A stretch of 64,000 bases of DNA from positions 136,930 to 200,929 of the forward strand of contig JAQFWX010000012.1 of NCBI GenBank assembly GCA_027605045.1, in the 5' to 3' direction. The DNA is from Phallus indusiatus. Lineage: Eukaryota; Basidiomycota; Agaricomycetes; Phallales; Phallaceae. The notes beneath the pieces were generated by a model. It saw nothing but the letters and a program-made list of their open reading frames with translations. It made no database searches and was not told where the DNA came from. The stretch's first letter is position 1. Each line of letters starts with the position of its first letter. Of the stretch, positions 31,001 through 44,804 are shown in pieces. A program made the translations under genes and the position numbers.

Positions 31001-32150
31001 ATCATATTTATTAAGATTTTTTATAAATAATAGCTTGTGTAAATATTTGTATAATATTTTTTTTAAAAAAAAATAAGTATTAAACTCAATAATATAATTA
31101 GTTGAGTGTTTAAACAAAATTGATCAGATTAATAAAAAAGAAAATATAAGATATTATTTGCACTGATTAAGTTCATATTCAGTCCCTTCAGTTTTTATCC
31201 AGTTTTTCTTGATTAATAGAAAATATGACAAGAGTTATACTACATTATCTATATTAAGTCCAGTAAATTACACTTTTTGTCAAGCCTCTTACTCATTTTC
31301 TTGTCAGAGTTGTTACCAGAATTATTATTATCATCACTTTTATTATCAGTCATCCTCAATACTGTTATTTGATTCTGACATACAGCCAATTTTTACCCTC
31401 ACAAAACCATTACCTCATTCAGTATTCTCATCTGACCTCATTCCTCTAAAAGTATTTATTACAATACTCATTGCAGCAGATTCAAATAACTTTGGTATGT
31501 TTTACTTTATTACATAGTGAAATAATCCAGTAACTGCATTTGGATTCTCAGTTTCATCAGCCACTTTCAGTTCCTTATACCAACTTCATAAAAATTATAG
31601 TTTATAAAATATAAGTTTCTACTTCATTTCATCCTTGTCCTAAATTATTTCTCATTTCTTCCACCAAGTTTATGTATTATTAGTCTCATTGTAGTTTTAT
31701 TTATGATTATTCTAGCATTATTCTTTTATGAGCCTAGATTAGATTCTGGGAATAACACCTTTAATGATCTCAAAGAACAAAATGTCAATGAGGGGAGAGG
31801 AGGAAGAGCAAGACAATATGATCATTTGAGGATAATAGCTGAAAAATTTGATTCTCAATATGCAAAATGTTGAAATCTCATCCCACTTATTTAGAATTAA
31901 CATAACAGAAGGTGTTGTAAGCTGTTTATGCATGTGAAAATCAAATGTGACCTGATGTTTAGTTTAATACTGGCATTATAGTGCTAGTGCCAAATCCTCT
32001 CTTGAAAGTACCAGTGCCACTTTATTCTGATGGTGTAATTTTGAGACCCTAGTGAACTATCATGGCACTTTTTTTATAATGCAAATGTGCTACACATGTC
32101 CTATTACCACAAATAAATATACACAAAATAAGGTACTATGAAGATGAGTT
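30996..32150. other. AT-rich block, about 1.15 kb
   Basis: Base composition changes sharply at about 30996 to long runs of ttatta, aataat and homopolymers, returning to average near 32150. No coding frame, terminal repeat or RNA gene is evident. It cuts off the helicase, so it could be a decayed insertion. Confidence 0.5.
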
Positions 32151-34117
32151 CGGTATAGTAAACCACCAAAGAGATACGTGGGACTCAAGGATGTGGAAAT
32201 GTAAGGATGAACAAAAATATGGGATGATGGTTACATTAGATTATCAGGAGGTATGAAGATGTGAAGCGACAAAGATGCTGTAGAGGAGGTCCGAGTACAA
32301 AATGAAGAGCTGCTCCGAATGTCTCTGACCAGGACTTAATATATATGACCTAATGTCATTGAAAGGACGAAGTGAAGGACCTCTCGAGGGTTTAGATGGC
32401 TGATAGGGGGTAGGACGACAGCGATGTACAGTTGATGTGGTGCTGACGAGGACGGAAGGTGCAATGAGAACGTTGAAAAGGTATGATATTACGAAGGGTT
32501 ATATAACACTGCAGAAGCTTTAGATAATGACGATGACGACGAGGAGGTAGATGAGAGCCGGGCCAAGGACTGAGCGATGAGACGGAGATTGAGTGACGAG
32601 AGCACAGAGACTGTTGCATCTAATCCGACACAGGTCTAAAGGAAACGACAAGGAAGAGGTTATGACGCACGAAGAAAGTAGCCTTAATCATCCTTCAACG
32701 TTTCAACGCCCCCGCTGGCATCAATGGTTAATAGAACAACCGTCATCCTCTGAAGCCTAGTCCTGACTCCATACATCAGCTATGTATTGATGTCTCCGGT
32801 CAAGGTTCGGATGTACCTAAGCCCAGAGATATACATTCCGGCAAATAACCGAATAACATTAGACTTTTCAAGGTTCTCAAGATGTAGAAGTCTGTTTTCA
32901 TATTTACCATCAGACCTTCAAATGTTTGTCAACGGTTGGTAGAATTTCGGAGGATAGGAGCTCATATTCTGATATACCGTTTTGTTCCGGTGATGGGGAG
33001 TAACAACCCCGGGTTGGTTTTCTTCAGTGTGCGCAGGCTCGTTCATGTTGAATATCAACTTTCAGAAAGCTAGAGTCACTGGGGTTGTATCAAACTATGA
33101 CGCGAATTCTTGCGGTGGTCGCTTCTATAGAGCGATATTATCGGGATATCACTGATATCACTGACGTATATTCGAGTTCTATCGTACGAAAGATTATAGA
33201 TAATATGAGATTTGTACTAACGTTTTGAATTCGTGACTCTATCACGTAGATCAGTTACATCATGATAAGCAAAAACTTGTTGCTTACTGACTATCGATCC
33301 GACTTGGAAAATAACTACTACGTGAAAAGTCGGAACCAAAAGGAGAGTTGGCTTTGAAGTGTCTGCCATGGAGTATGTTTCAAACGGGATGGATCATGAC
33401 TTTGTCGTGTTATAAATTGACAATTTGACATAGGATTAAAAATATCACTGGCACGAATATGAATCGCGCATGGAGACGGGTGTACAAAACGTTGACTCAC
33501 GCTTAGGCTTTCGAAACGGATGTGCACCCTCAAGGCCAGCATCGCACGCATAATTTGCTAGCACAATCATCCAGCTCATAATTTAGCTGTAAGTCCAGAG
33601 ACAGGACAAGACTAGACAAGGACTTTTTGTCTGGAATAACGGAATTGATGGTGTCGATAATAATCATAATAATAATGCCTCCGCGGTTCAAATTAGAGTT
33701 GCTCCCGTTGGACATAATATGATTCTTCAAGAATAAATTGCTGCCGGAACTTTTTTTCTTTCCGTCTTCACCTCGTCATTCGTCGTTCTCAAAGTTCCAC
33801 CCGCAAACTTGTGCGTTCGATAGACTCAACGCGCTCCAAAAAAATGTTCATAACTGAGGAAAGGAAAATGGTAATATCGTCACGTGACTGTCAAACAAAC
33901 AACCTGGGTCCTGCAAGTGCTGCACCTAAACCCCATCTCGTCCCCTCGTGTCATCCACACCATCGCTTTGAGCGACTGCTTGTTTTCTTCTACTTGATTG
34001 TCTGAAGCAGCTCCTTCTTTTTGTGTCTGTCTTTTTCCCTTCCTTTCCAGCGGGTCGAAAAAAAAAATAATCTGGCGTAGGCGTTGTTAAATCCTCCTCT
34101 TTTGTCTGGGTCAGAAT
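32151..34117. other. Intergenic, upstream of the Zn2Cys6 gene
   Basis: Only short unsupported frames. The last 150 bp are pyrimidine-rich (cttctttttgtgtctgtcttttt), typical of fungal promoters close to the start codon at 34118. Confidence 0.4.
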
Positions 34118-36858
34118 ATGCCACCGAAACGCAAGACTGCCACTTCGACTTCTACGACGACCACTGCGGCGACGGCTGGAACGTCGAGCATCAATTCACC
34201 ACCTGCGAGGAGGAGAGGACGGCCCCCGATTTTGCGCAATAATGAAGCAAACGTTAGTGATGATCAATCTCAGCCAAAACGACAACGAATGACCGTGGAC
34301 GACGTAGAGGCTTCTCAGGACTTAGAGCCCCAATCTTTATCCGAAGCGACCAATGATGTGACTATTGCATCCCGGGTTCAGGATATCTCTAAAGATCATA
34401 TCCAGAGTGGTATCACTTCCGATCCTGGGCAGAAGGATCCGCAACTTCCGTCTTCACACCCTGAAACAGCAACAACGGCACCAACAGACGGAGAAGATGA
34501 TGGAGATTTTTCGATGGGGCTACGCAAAGGAAGCTCCGAGAGTCCAGCCAGAAAGACACGTGGAGTTGTCCAAAGACGGGGAAAGGGAGTAATACCGGCG
34601 ACGCGTTCCAGTCCAAGAAAACAACCACAACTACAGCTACAGCTACAGACGCGACATGAACCTCTTCAGGAAAACGACGCTGGCGTGGCTACCATGAATG
34701 AATCCTCCCTCCCGTCTTCACCACCTGCACCAGGAGCATCATCGTCACCATCCTCTTCGTTGCCGTTACCATCCGCACCAACACTTTCGCCATCACTCCC
34801 ACCAGTGAAACGCAAACGAGGCAGACCACCAAAAGCGGCGGCGGCGACGCTTCCTCGTGTTGCTGTTGATTTTCAGTCTCTACCGGATCAGACCGTAGTG
34901 GCCGCAGACATATCGGAACGAAAACAATCGACGTCAGCAGTTATTTCTATTACCACTGCTCCTGCTGCCTCCAGGGCAAACGAAGAACAGATGCCCCATC
35001 CGATGGACGGCGACGCTGCTGCGTCTGTGGGAGTTGGCCCTTCGGGCAGTGGCAGAAGAAGAACCAGCTCCCCCGCAGATGACGACGACGACGACGATGC
35101 CCCAGCTACGATTGTTCCATCGCAAGTGGCGACTGAACCCGCTCTGAGCGAGATCGCACAACAGCAAGAACAGCAAATGCCTCGTCTAATGCCTTTAGGC
35201 TCTGAACACCACCATCAACCAGTTGTCTCGTCGGGTATGGACGTTTCAACACACCCCCATCCTCATCCACACCTCCAATCCCATCCTCATCCTTCATCGC
35301 TTTATCCACCTTCAATGCCATATACGTACCCTTACTCTCATCATGGCGCGCCTAGTGGTCACTATCCTTTCGCACATCCACCTCCGCCATCAGGTCACCC
35401 TTATTCATCTTCCACACCCCAAGGTACCGGGGGCATAGATTACTCTCCCAGTTTCGCATCAACCGTTCCTACTACCCCCAGCGGATCCTTCAGCAACACT
35501 TATCCTCACCATCATCCTCATGCTATCCTGGATCACAACGCCCCACATGGAAATCCCTTTCCTCCCCCGGGCACCAGTCATATCGGTGTGCCGAACTACA
35601 CACAAAGCGTCTACGCGGTTCACGTTCCAGTTCCTTCTCCACCTACTCTTCCGGCCGATCTTGAGGAGCACGACCGCGCCGACATGCAATTGGACTTAAC
35701 TCCTAGCACATCAACAAATGGCGGTGGGAAACGTAAGGTCGTCCCAATCTCTTCGAATGGCGGTAAATCCGGTGGAAGAGCAGGCAGAGGAGATCACGTA
35801 GCTTGTCATTTTTGTCGAGGTAAATACTTCTATTCATTCTACCATCTTCGTATTCTGACTATTGGTCAATGTCTAATCAAGGTAGGAAGCTTAAATGTGA
35901 TGGTCGACGGCCTACTTGTGGGCACTGTTCTTTGCGGAACTTGGCTTGCGCGTATGATGATTTTATACGTCGACGGGGACCTGGCAAAAAGGAGAAGAAC
36001 ACTAAACGGAGCCATAAGAGCCCGCATTCTACGATGTCTGATGGGGAGAATCAACATCAGAGTCGGGACCAAAACATCATGCTGATCGGACCTGATATCG
36101 CGAGTCCTGGTGCAGTAGGAGCGGTGGCGGGACCATCAAACCAAGCCGAGGTTCTCGTGACTGTCCCATCGCAAGCTCAACCTCCGCATGCACAGAATAG
36201 TCTGTCTTCTATCACTGCTTCGACATCTACACATGTACAGACATCATCACAACAACATCAACAGCGTCGACGGCGCAGGAATCCCACTAATAATGTGAAC
36301 ACGACCTCAGCACAGTCTGGCACAAGTATACTACGGTTCGATACGTCAGGTAATAGTGGCGGTGATGGCGGTAGTGGGTCGGCCGGTATACTGTCAGGTC
36401 TCAAACCTTCTGCTGTCGCGTATGCCGTCGAGACGAACGAGCGACTTCCCGTCAACGTCAATGTCGGCATGCCGGGTGTCGGGGTGGATTATAGTTATGG
36501 CTACCATCAACATCCTCAGCACCATCATTCTCAACCTCACATGACCATATATACACCGACAGATCAAGCAGTTGGTTATTACACGGGCCAATCCCATCCT
36601 CCTCACGCGCACTCGACTACCACTGACCAAGGCCCCCAGCACGCACATACTCACTACGCCTATGACGAACCCAAAGACGAAGACCATGATGACGAAGGCG
36701 ATGAAGACGCGGACGGAGATACCGATGGACAGGGTATGGAAAGTCAGCGTTCTCAGACCCAGCAACACTCGGCTTACGACCCACATCCACATCCACACCA
36801 CGCGTACGCGCCGCCGCCATGGCCTACCGAACCTGCTGGGACACACGCGCGCGTGTGA
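34118..36858 (+). CDS. Zn2Cys6 transcription factor with AT-hooks (892 aa, one intron)
   Basis: Exon 1 is 34118-35819 and exon 2 is 35882-36858. The 62-bp intron has gtaaat and aatcaag ends and splits a glycine codon inside the zinc cluster. Joined length is 893 codons. The cluster is C-x2-C-x6-C-x6-C-x2-C-x6-C at residues 563-590 (CHFCRGRKLKCDGRRPTCGH and on), unusually far from the N-terminus. Two AT-hook motifs precede it: RRRGRPP (31-37) and KRKRGRPPK (about 230-238), followed by a polyaspartate run near 322. The rest is low-complexity Ser/Pro/His. A nuclear sequence-specific DNA-binding role is very likely; the target genes are unknown. No fungal_trans regulatory domain is visible. Confidence 0.9.
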
Positions 36859-39181
36859 TAGTGATGATTACAGCAACAATGACAATAAATATTACGATAT
36901 ATGGTTTACTATACTGTTTTTTTATATTCTTCTGGGAAGCTGGTGTATTAATCCTGTAAGCGCGTCATGACCGTTCCACTGTTTTTCCTCATGTTTACCA
37001 TGTATATTTCAAAGGATATACGTTTCTTTTCCGATGCTACCAACCGGTTGTTTATTTGACCGTAATGTTTGAAGGTCATCGTGTATTGTCAAGACCTTGT
37101 GTACTGACTACGTTAGTTCCGCCACCTTTTTGGACTTTCTGTCTGTCCCCTATCCTTTCACGACAGTTTTCATTGTTTTTTTCTTCTTACAATATCCTGT
37201 TGCCTTCGCTCGCACCCTTTACGTTTAGACTTCACATCCACCTACCTCTTTACTGGCTACTTCAATACTCCATGTTCGTTCCCCTTCTTCCATATACTCC
37301 CGTTCCCTTACACTCGTTACATACGAATTCGTTCAACTTGCTGTATGCTGTTGCCACACCGCTGGCGACTGGCCTGTCTTCTATTTTCCCTCAATTTTTT
37401 TTTGAAATTCAGCTTCTGTCTTAGGGCGGCATCCAATTCGTGATCTGTATCCTTATGCATTTTCTTTTCTTTTTCTCATTCTAACCACTTTTGTTTATTT
37501 TAAAATTCGCTCTCATAACACAGCCATATCTCTCTCCAATTCGAACAACACGTCGTGCTTTTTCTCCCCATTGATGATCAATGAACTGAGTCATCCAGAA
37601 GCTCAAACATATTCGTGATTTTTTTTGGATCATAGAATGTGGACTGATGAGCCACCGCGGGTGATTATCGTATTAATGTCTAAGTCTTTACATATAAGAG
37701 CGGGATGACCCCGGGGGAATTAATACAAGCGGTTGAGAATACTTATCTTGCACAATGTTTTACGCCATACAATCACTGACATATAAGACGTGCATAGACG
37801 TTTTCGAAACCTAATATCGTTAGCGATTCATCTCATGTAGTAGAGTCAACAACGTAAGTCTGTGTTGATCCCACTGGTGCGGCTCTCGCCACCACGGGAA
37901 TGACCTTGAAATCACTTGTCAGTCCTCTAAAATCAGTTTCATATACGCTACGGTCGTCCACACAAAAGTATATATACATAGCCGTAGAAACTTTGTGATT
38001 CTCCTTTACTTTTTATCATCGGCCGTCCGATAGGAATTGTCCCCGTGTACGAACTGCACGGAATTTGGAAGTACATAATTGAATATCTTTTAGACTCGGC
38101 GCATACGCCTGAGGCCGATTGAAAGATGGGCATTAACCAAATTAACACAGGAATGCATATTGCCATCACTACCAACATTGATACGACGATGACTGCGCGT
38201 TGACCTCCAGCGCGATTTGGCTAAAGTCGTTCGGCCATCCCCCGCTGAGAACAGTAATGGCACTATATGACGTTAAATATTGATGTGGTGATTGAAAAAT
38301 TGGGCAACTCATGAGATCTCATTGTGGGATATAGCTTCAGCTTGCCCAAGGGTTTCGCATATATACATCTATTTAACCTGAATACAAGGGTAATTGAGCA
38401 TATACATAACATATGTATGCTGAATAGGTAATCGGAAGAAAATAGAAAACAACTATGGCAGATTAATATTGAGAGGCGACCTTGAAACACTTTATAGTTA
38501 TGCAATCAAAGTACTCTGCCGCACCTTCTCATTCAAGGCAGTGCACGTGTGTATTTTTCTTTCAAAAATGGCTTTATATCCGACAACGCCAGACCTTACC
38601 CAGCCAGGCAAGTCTTCCGCGGAATTTATAGAGCTGACGCCATTTAACAAAGGAGGGATCACGCCCATGCCCATGTAGAATTACTGTATACATACACCAA
38701 GACTTTCGGGTCGACGTTTGCACATGGTGAAATACCCAATTAAGCACCGTTTATCAATTTGTTCCGGGCTCTCCCAGTTCTCCGCCTCTGAGCACCAATC
38801 AACTTCCGAGACTTGTAAATGGCACAATGGTAATAGGCAGGTTGAACAAGAGAGTATAATACAAGTCTTTTTTCAAATACCAACGCGCAGACTTCAGATA
38901 ATACAACTCGCCGTTTATTATGTAGATGTACCTAAACCAGAAAAAGATAAACAAATAACACGAAACCACCTGTCCGGGGAATTAAAAAATTTTTGAAAAA
39001 AAATACATGAAAAGAAGGAAAAAAAAAACAAAAATAAACCTCTTGCTCCCAAACTTCTCCTTTTCAGGGACGGCTATTAATACATTTTTTGTGTCTTCTA
39101 GTTGTTTCTTGACTTCGGATAACGTGAACGGTGATTTCCTAAATGTAGCGGGACTCAAAAATTGATTATTTTTCCTCCCTT
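36859..39181. other. Intergenic between two convergent Zn2Cys6 genes
   Basis: No coding region with support. The minus-strand frame at 37948-38178 starts with a hydrophobic MLVVMAICIPVLIWLMPIF, which could be a membrane exon, but has no partner exons that I can join. Short plus-strand frames at 38469 and 38718 are unsupported. Confidence 0.35.
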
Positions 39182-40196
39182 TCAGTCCATACTTAGTCGC
39201 CTTAATACGCTCGAGCTGTCTTCAATGGCGGACATGGCGTCAAAAGCTGATATGGACGGGAGGGAGTTGGGAGGCAGGGAGCAAGAAAAGTCCGAAATAG
39301 GCGGGAGGAGAGACGTTGACGTCGATTTGGTTGAGTCATGTGGTAAGGGCCTATGATGTCCGCCATACCCTCCATCTGTCCACGAGCGCTTTCGTGAGGA
39401 TGATGAAGGCGAAAGCGAGACCAACGGAGTTCCGTTTGTGAAAGCTGCGTTTGCATTACCCACGGTGATCGCCTGGTTGGTTGCACCTGTAGCTAATGTG
39501 GGATGGGAATTCGTTCGGTTATAGTAGCGCGATGATGATGAATGTGGAGCCGAAGATAATGGCGGTGAAGGGCTGAAAGTATTACTCCATGTTATCGAAG
39601 AGGCTTATTTTGGGGATAAATTTTGACAATAAGAAAGAGCGGTTTTGTTATGTTAAGAGAAAGGGGGTAAAAAGAAAGGGAAGGATAATGAAATTGGTAG
39701 ACAAACGGAAGTGATTTTGTTTTCACGTACTTTGTGAAGAGAATTGGTTCAGGTCTTCATTGTACTCGTTGTACGACTATATGCTGAATAGTCAGACACG
39801 GCGACTTGAAAAGAGCGGAAAGAAGGTGAATAAACGGAAATCACGTACTTGGAATGCATTTGAACCTTCGGCAACGCCTTCAAAAGGAATAAACGCAATA
39901 TTATCGTCTGATTGTTGTTTTGCATATCGGCATTCCGAGCTCGCTTTGATACAACCTTCGCAAGGCCTTTTTCCATCGCATTTTTTCTTTCTCGATTGAC
40001 TGTTGAGTGAATAAAATGAGTTGGTTGAGTTGTTCCTCGGGAAACAAATAAAGGATAGACCAGCGAACTAGAATCGCAGGGCTGCGAAAAGAGTATACCG
40101 CTATGTAGCTTACCATCTGACGCAAGCTTTTCTATTATGTGGCCTTCGAGGTTGGTGCTTGTTTCTAGGATCTTGATAGACGAACTGGTCCTCCAT
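39182..40196 (-). CDS. Zn2Cys6 DNA-binding protein (233 aa, four exons)
   Basis: Model on the minus strand: 40196-40114, 39999-39849, 39776-39731, 39603-39182, all with GT-AG introns. The joined length is 702 bases, exactly 234 codons. Splicing of exons 1 and 2 creates the binuclear cluster C-x2-C-x6-C-x5-C-x2-C-x6-C at residues 25-51 (ACVRCQSRKKKCDGKRPCEG, then C and C), right after MEDQFVYQDPRNKHQPRRP. After the cluster come SYNEYNEDLNQFSSQ and a Ser-rich tail ending in SISAFDAMSAIEDSSSVLRR. A start 33 codons further up (40295) is possible but less like the family. It is short for a regulator, lacking the usual C-terminal regulatory domain. Confidence 0.8.
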
Positions 40197-41631
40197 TACC
40201 TTGGAATAATCGACAGAATAGCAGGGAGAAAGAGTGTGCAAAGAGCGTAAACCTTGCAAGCGATTTACATTCAATTTGGTTCTCCGACTAAACAATCCAA
40301 GCGGAGAGGGTATGAAAAAAAAGGGAAGAATGTCTGGGGTTCTTTTTTTTTTCTTTATAATGGCTAAAAGCTTCTTTCAATTGGGTTCGTCAAAAAAGAG
40401 AGAAAAAAAGTTCCGGATAAGCCTTCCCGATTTGGAAGTCGCTCCGTGGAGTTTCCCTTTGGTCCGCGTATTATCTGATAAAAAAAAGGCCAAAAATAAT
40501 TCGTCCAAAATTGGCACGTGTATCCTTTTCCCAAAAAGACACGAGTTCGGGAAGAAATAAAATATTTGGTAGGAAAAACTCTTCGGTCCCTTAGGGTCTG
40601 TCAAGAAATTAGGGTGTTACGCGGCGAGTGAAATTTTATCGCCCGACTGCCGTCTATCTGTCTGTCTGTCTGTCTTTCTGTTATTGTTATTCCAACGCTT
40701 CCATTATTGCTTCTTTTTTTGTATCAAACCGGCACCGCCATTCTCATAAATTGAAAAACCTAATGCCCTGAACTAAGCTTAAACTAGGATCAAATTACGT
40801 AAACGGAATTCCTCGGCACGCTCTTCGGCTTCTTCCAAAAGGAGCTTCGTCCTTTCAAGTCCAGTCAAGAGAAAGCTTAATGCCATGATTGGTCGATATG
40901 TCGAATTTAAAACTTGACTGAAATGAACTAAAACTTAGGGTTCTAAGACATAAGAGGCAGAAAGGGATAGGTGAACGTAATCATACTAGATTTACCTTAT
41001 TCATAAATATGTGAATACTTTATAGGCGGAAAACTGTACACAAATTTTCCTAGGTATTCGCGTGCCAGCTTTATTTTGCTTACTTTCCAATATTTGAAAT
41101 GCTTACCATCAAAAATCACGAGCAGTCAGCAGACCCAGCACAAAGTTGACGGAAAGGGCCTTTCTCACACTGCTTTGTTCCGTCGTTCTTTCAGCGGACT
41201 TGAAGGGAGTTACCAAGTGTCAACAACATCGGCCCCATCCTAGTTCCGAGAATCATGTGTTCTGCGCATCGAACCGAGATTATTAAGGAAAGTGATATAT
41301 ATGCTTAGCGTCGACATTCACTCGCGATAGTATTTGGAATTCACTATCTCCTCTGATACATCAGGTGAGAGGCATTATAGAAGACATTTATCACTCTATG
41401 GCGCGGTTACCACATGAGCGATCTTTCCTTTTCTACACATTCCGCGGAATGGTAATTGAAATCTAAAAATACAATCTATTTCATTCGAACGCAATGACGT
41501 GCATAGTAAGATGCGAGTCCATAATGCGAAGCAACGCGGGTACTATTACTTGGCAAGGACAAGTTTAAAACGGACATACGCTTCTCTTTAATCAAAAAAA
41601 AACTCCAAGGCTTTGAAATTCTGTACAAAAC
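40197..41631. other. Intergenic with a small microsatellite
   Basis: Contains a short (tctg)n run, about five units, near 40654-40675. No coding signature. It lies between the 5' end of the Zn2Cys6 gene and the 3' end of the reductase gene. Confidence 0.4.
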
Positions 41632-43076
41632 TCAACCCCACAAGCCGGTCGTATCAGCTCTATACCTGTTTCCCTTCACAGAAAATTGGGCTAAAACAGC
41701 ATCAATCTCTCCTTTCTCGCTCTCCGTGAGAATCACATCGCTTGCGGCTAGATTTTCCAGTGTTCTAGTGCTTTTTCTAAAGAGAAGCTTTTTTTCAATA
41801 GCCGAAATTTATGACGGAAGACTATCACCTACGAAGAGCCTGGTATGGGAACAACATGGTCACCTAGAGAACGAACCCATGCGAGAGCTAATTGGCCTGA
41901 GGTTACGCCTCTCCTTTCTGCAATTGACTTCAAAGCGTCCACAAGTTTCAGATTGTGGTCAAAATTCTAATAATTTCAGAAGGGCAGTTAACACACATGC
42001 ACGGGAAAAAATGGTATTGTTACATAATGTTTTACGAACCTCTGGCTGAAAGCGATCAAAATGCCGCCTCATGTCCCCTTCTGGAATGTCTTCCAATTTT
42101 GTAATCTGACCAGTAAGGAAACCGCGTCCTAGTGGACTATACGCTAAGACGGTGATATTAAGTTCGGCGGCAGCAGCGATGACTGACATTTGAATAAGGA
42201 AGTAAGCCAAATGTGAAAACAAAAAAAGAATAGCAGCCTAAACTAAACCTTTCTTAGTCTCTTCTTCATAGGACCATGGTGACACTTCTATCTCGACAGA
42301 TGCAATAGGATGAACGGCATTTGCTCGTCTCAATGTTTCTGCACTGCATTCGCTGAGCCCAATATGATCGAATTTCCCTTCGTCAATGAGAATCTTCATA
42401 TTCTTGATGGCTTGTTCTATGCTAACATGACTGTCAACTCGAGCGCTTTCAAAGATATCTACGCGTTTTGTATTTTCCAATTTCGCGTTGATGTTATCGA
42501 TAGACCGACGGAGATTTTCCAAACTGCAGAGAACGATGAGACGCTTTCAAAGAACAAAAAAAAAGGGCGACGCACGAAGCATCACATCGGCCTAATTCGG
42601 TACTCATGCCACCCTAATAACGTAGATAGATAGATTGAGTATCCATATAGCAAGGAAACCGAGCACCCTTTTTTTTACCTTCACACACAGAACCGTCTTT
42701 TCGGCATACTCTGGGTATTTCTTATAAAACCGCGCTAGAAGTTCTAGATTGGCCGCAGATAGATTTTGACCATAAAATTCACCTTGATTCACTTATCAGT
42801 ACCAATATACTATGTAATCAATCAACATATAAATTTCGCACCGCTATTCAGTAAGATTTTGGCCCCTTTCCCAGCGTCGACACCTTGTTTGATCGCTTCG
42901 AAAGCCTGTTCGTCTGGTACTGGTGTTGGTGTCCACCTGAGAAAAACCAAAAAGAGTCGTGAGTATTAGAAGAAAGATATGTCAAGCTACACGAACGTCA
43001 TCATCATAAGTCCATGACCTATAGTGGCAATGTGGATGTTCGAAGCTGTACCTCCGAGTGCGACTGTCGCTACCAT
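41632..43076 (-). CDS. Aldo/keto reductase (339 aa, eight exons)
   Basis: Minus-strand exons 43076-42991, 42936-42842, 42782-42679, 42613-42576, 42523-42249, 42182-42040, 41966-41833 and 41776-41632 total 1020 bases, 340 codons. The order of motifs is that of NADPH-dependent reductases of the YakC/AKR type: TATIGHGLMMMTF near the start, GEFYG with the catalytic Tyr64, KTVLCVKGG with Lys95, LENLRRSIDNINAKL, IGLSECSAETLRRANAVHPI, VEIEVSPWSYEEETK, LAYSPLGRGFLTGQI, DMRRHFDRFQPEN, and a final PGSSKSTRTLENLA cofactor-binding segment. No stop or frameshift interrupts the model. It would reduce carbonyl substrates in the cytosol; the substrate is not predictable. Confidence 0.9.
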
Positions 43077-44804
43077 GTTAGTGAAATTCAAGAAAAGGTA
43101 ATCTTTTGAAGTATTGTTGTCGACTTGAGTCCTTTCTTCTTCTTCTTTTTATACGAAGGTAGCCTGAGGGGCGGCAGAAAGTGCATGCGTGTACATTTTT
43201 GTCGTTGTGCCGGGATTTCGCAAGATTTCCAACCCTCACTTTACACACGGTTCTTCCTTCAATGCATGGACACGTCATATATGATAAGCGGGCCGATCGG
43301 AGGTCGGATGCAGCCGTTCAGCGCTGTGGTCCGAGTCAGTATGCTTGTCACAAGCGTCAACCTGAGAAATATCAAAACCAGCATCTTATTTGAATAAAAT
43401 GGAAATGGTCAAAGTTGTTATCTATCTATACTGGCTTAAACCTTTATAACTTTAGATTCTTGCCGTGTTACTTCGTGTGCTAAGTATATTCTTCCTGCGC
43501 ACATTCCATTTACCGGCACCATACCGTTCTTGCGTGACAAGTCTTGCTCCTAGCGCTATTACCAAGGAATCAGTTGAAGTGTTCATAAATATAAGGATTA
43601 GTTGTAAAATCGCGACATACACTTTTGTTATAGTTGCGCATTTGCAGCAGGATAATTATACACTAATCAACAAGCGTCTTGAAGCTATCAGCACCATTTC
43701 CATACAAATTGATGAAGACTCGAGGAGGAATCATCAAGGGATTAATCCGATACAACCACTAGCATTAGTTGACAGGGATGGCCACGTCTAGCGTTCTCAG
43801 AGGACGATGAGGATAAAAGAAGATGCTGCTGTTTTCAATCAGCGTCAAACGTTTGTTTCCCAAACAATTTCCAAGAATTAAACGCCGTGAAGGTGAAGAC
43901 GCTCAGACGCCGTAATGCTTTGCCTATAACCTTGAATACGGTGATTTCAGACGAAAGGTTGCAATTCCAAAAAGATGGTATGTGAACGTAACTCACAAGA
44001 ATATTACAACGAACTGGTAGTATGTTCACTTAAGACAGCACTCCATAATCGTAATGAAGCTGAATAAGCGGATCACCGTGTGAAGACGGGAAAAGAACGA
44101 GAGTTAAGACGGTGTGGTTTGCTTGTGTTACATTCCGAGCGTTTGAGCTTAAATGATACTACTAAAACGTTTTCGCGCATAATTGTAGAACGCTATATAA
44201 AAACCGGCGTTAGTGAAATATTTCGAGGTATATGGTGCGTGTTCTGACCTAAAGGACCGATTGACTTCTGCAGTCCCATCATTACGTATATACACAAATA
44301 TAAATTATCGTACAAAAACACCGAGAAATCATTTTATGTAACACCGACCACTGATAGTTCTTTGCGTCTGGCAACAATTGCCAGGCTCGTCTTCTGATAG
44401 ATGGATCTGGCAAGGTGATGTATCGGCGAACTTTTGGCAATTTCCTCGAGGTTGATCTCTTTTTTTCAATAATCGAGTGAAGAAAGAGTAGGAATAAGGA
44501 GTGCTAATTGGGGATATGATGTACTGATATGGTGGCGGTGCAATGCGTGCGTGCACGACGTGGACAGTCGTACCGCGTAACGCGTAACATGTAACACACA
44601 ACCTTGTATGACTGACATGAGCGCCTGGGAGAATTATTACTATTGCCAAAGGATTAGGGACCATTGCGTACCTTACGTCTTGCGAAGCTTTCATTCCAAG
44701 GTTCCCAGCCTTATATAGGCAAGTATTGCTTCAACGTGTCCTTTGCTTTCTCCCACTTTCCACATCGAAAGAGAACCTCCGTCTGCCCATTTTGATGAAC
44801 GGTC
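43077..44804. other. Intergenic, nothing recognised
   Basis: Short open frames (43465-43791 +, 44329-44694 -) carry no family signature and have no joining partners. This stretch holds the upstream regions of both flanking genes, which diverge from it. Confidence 0.35.
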
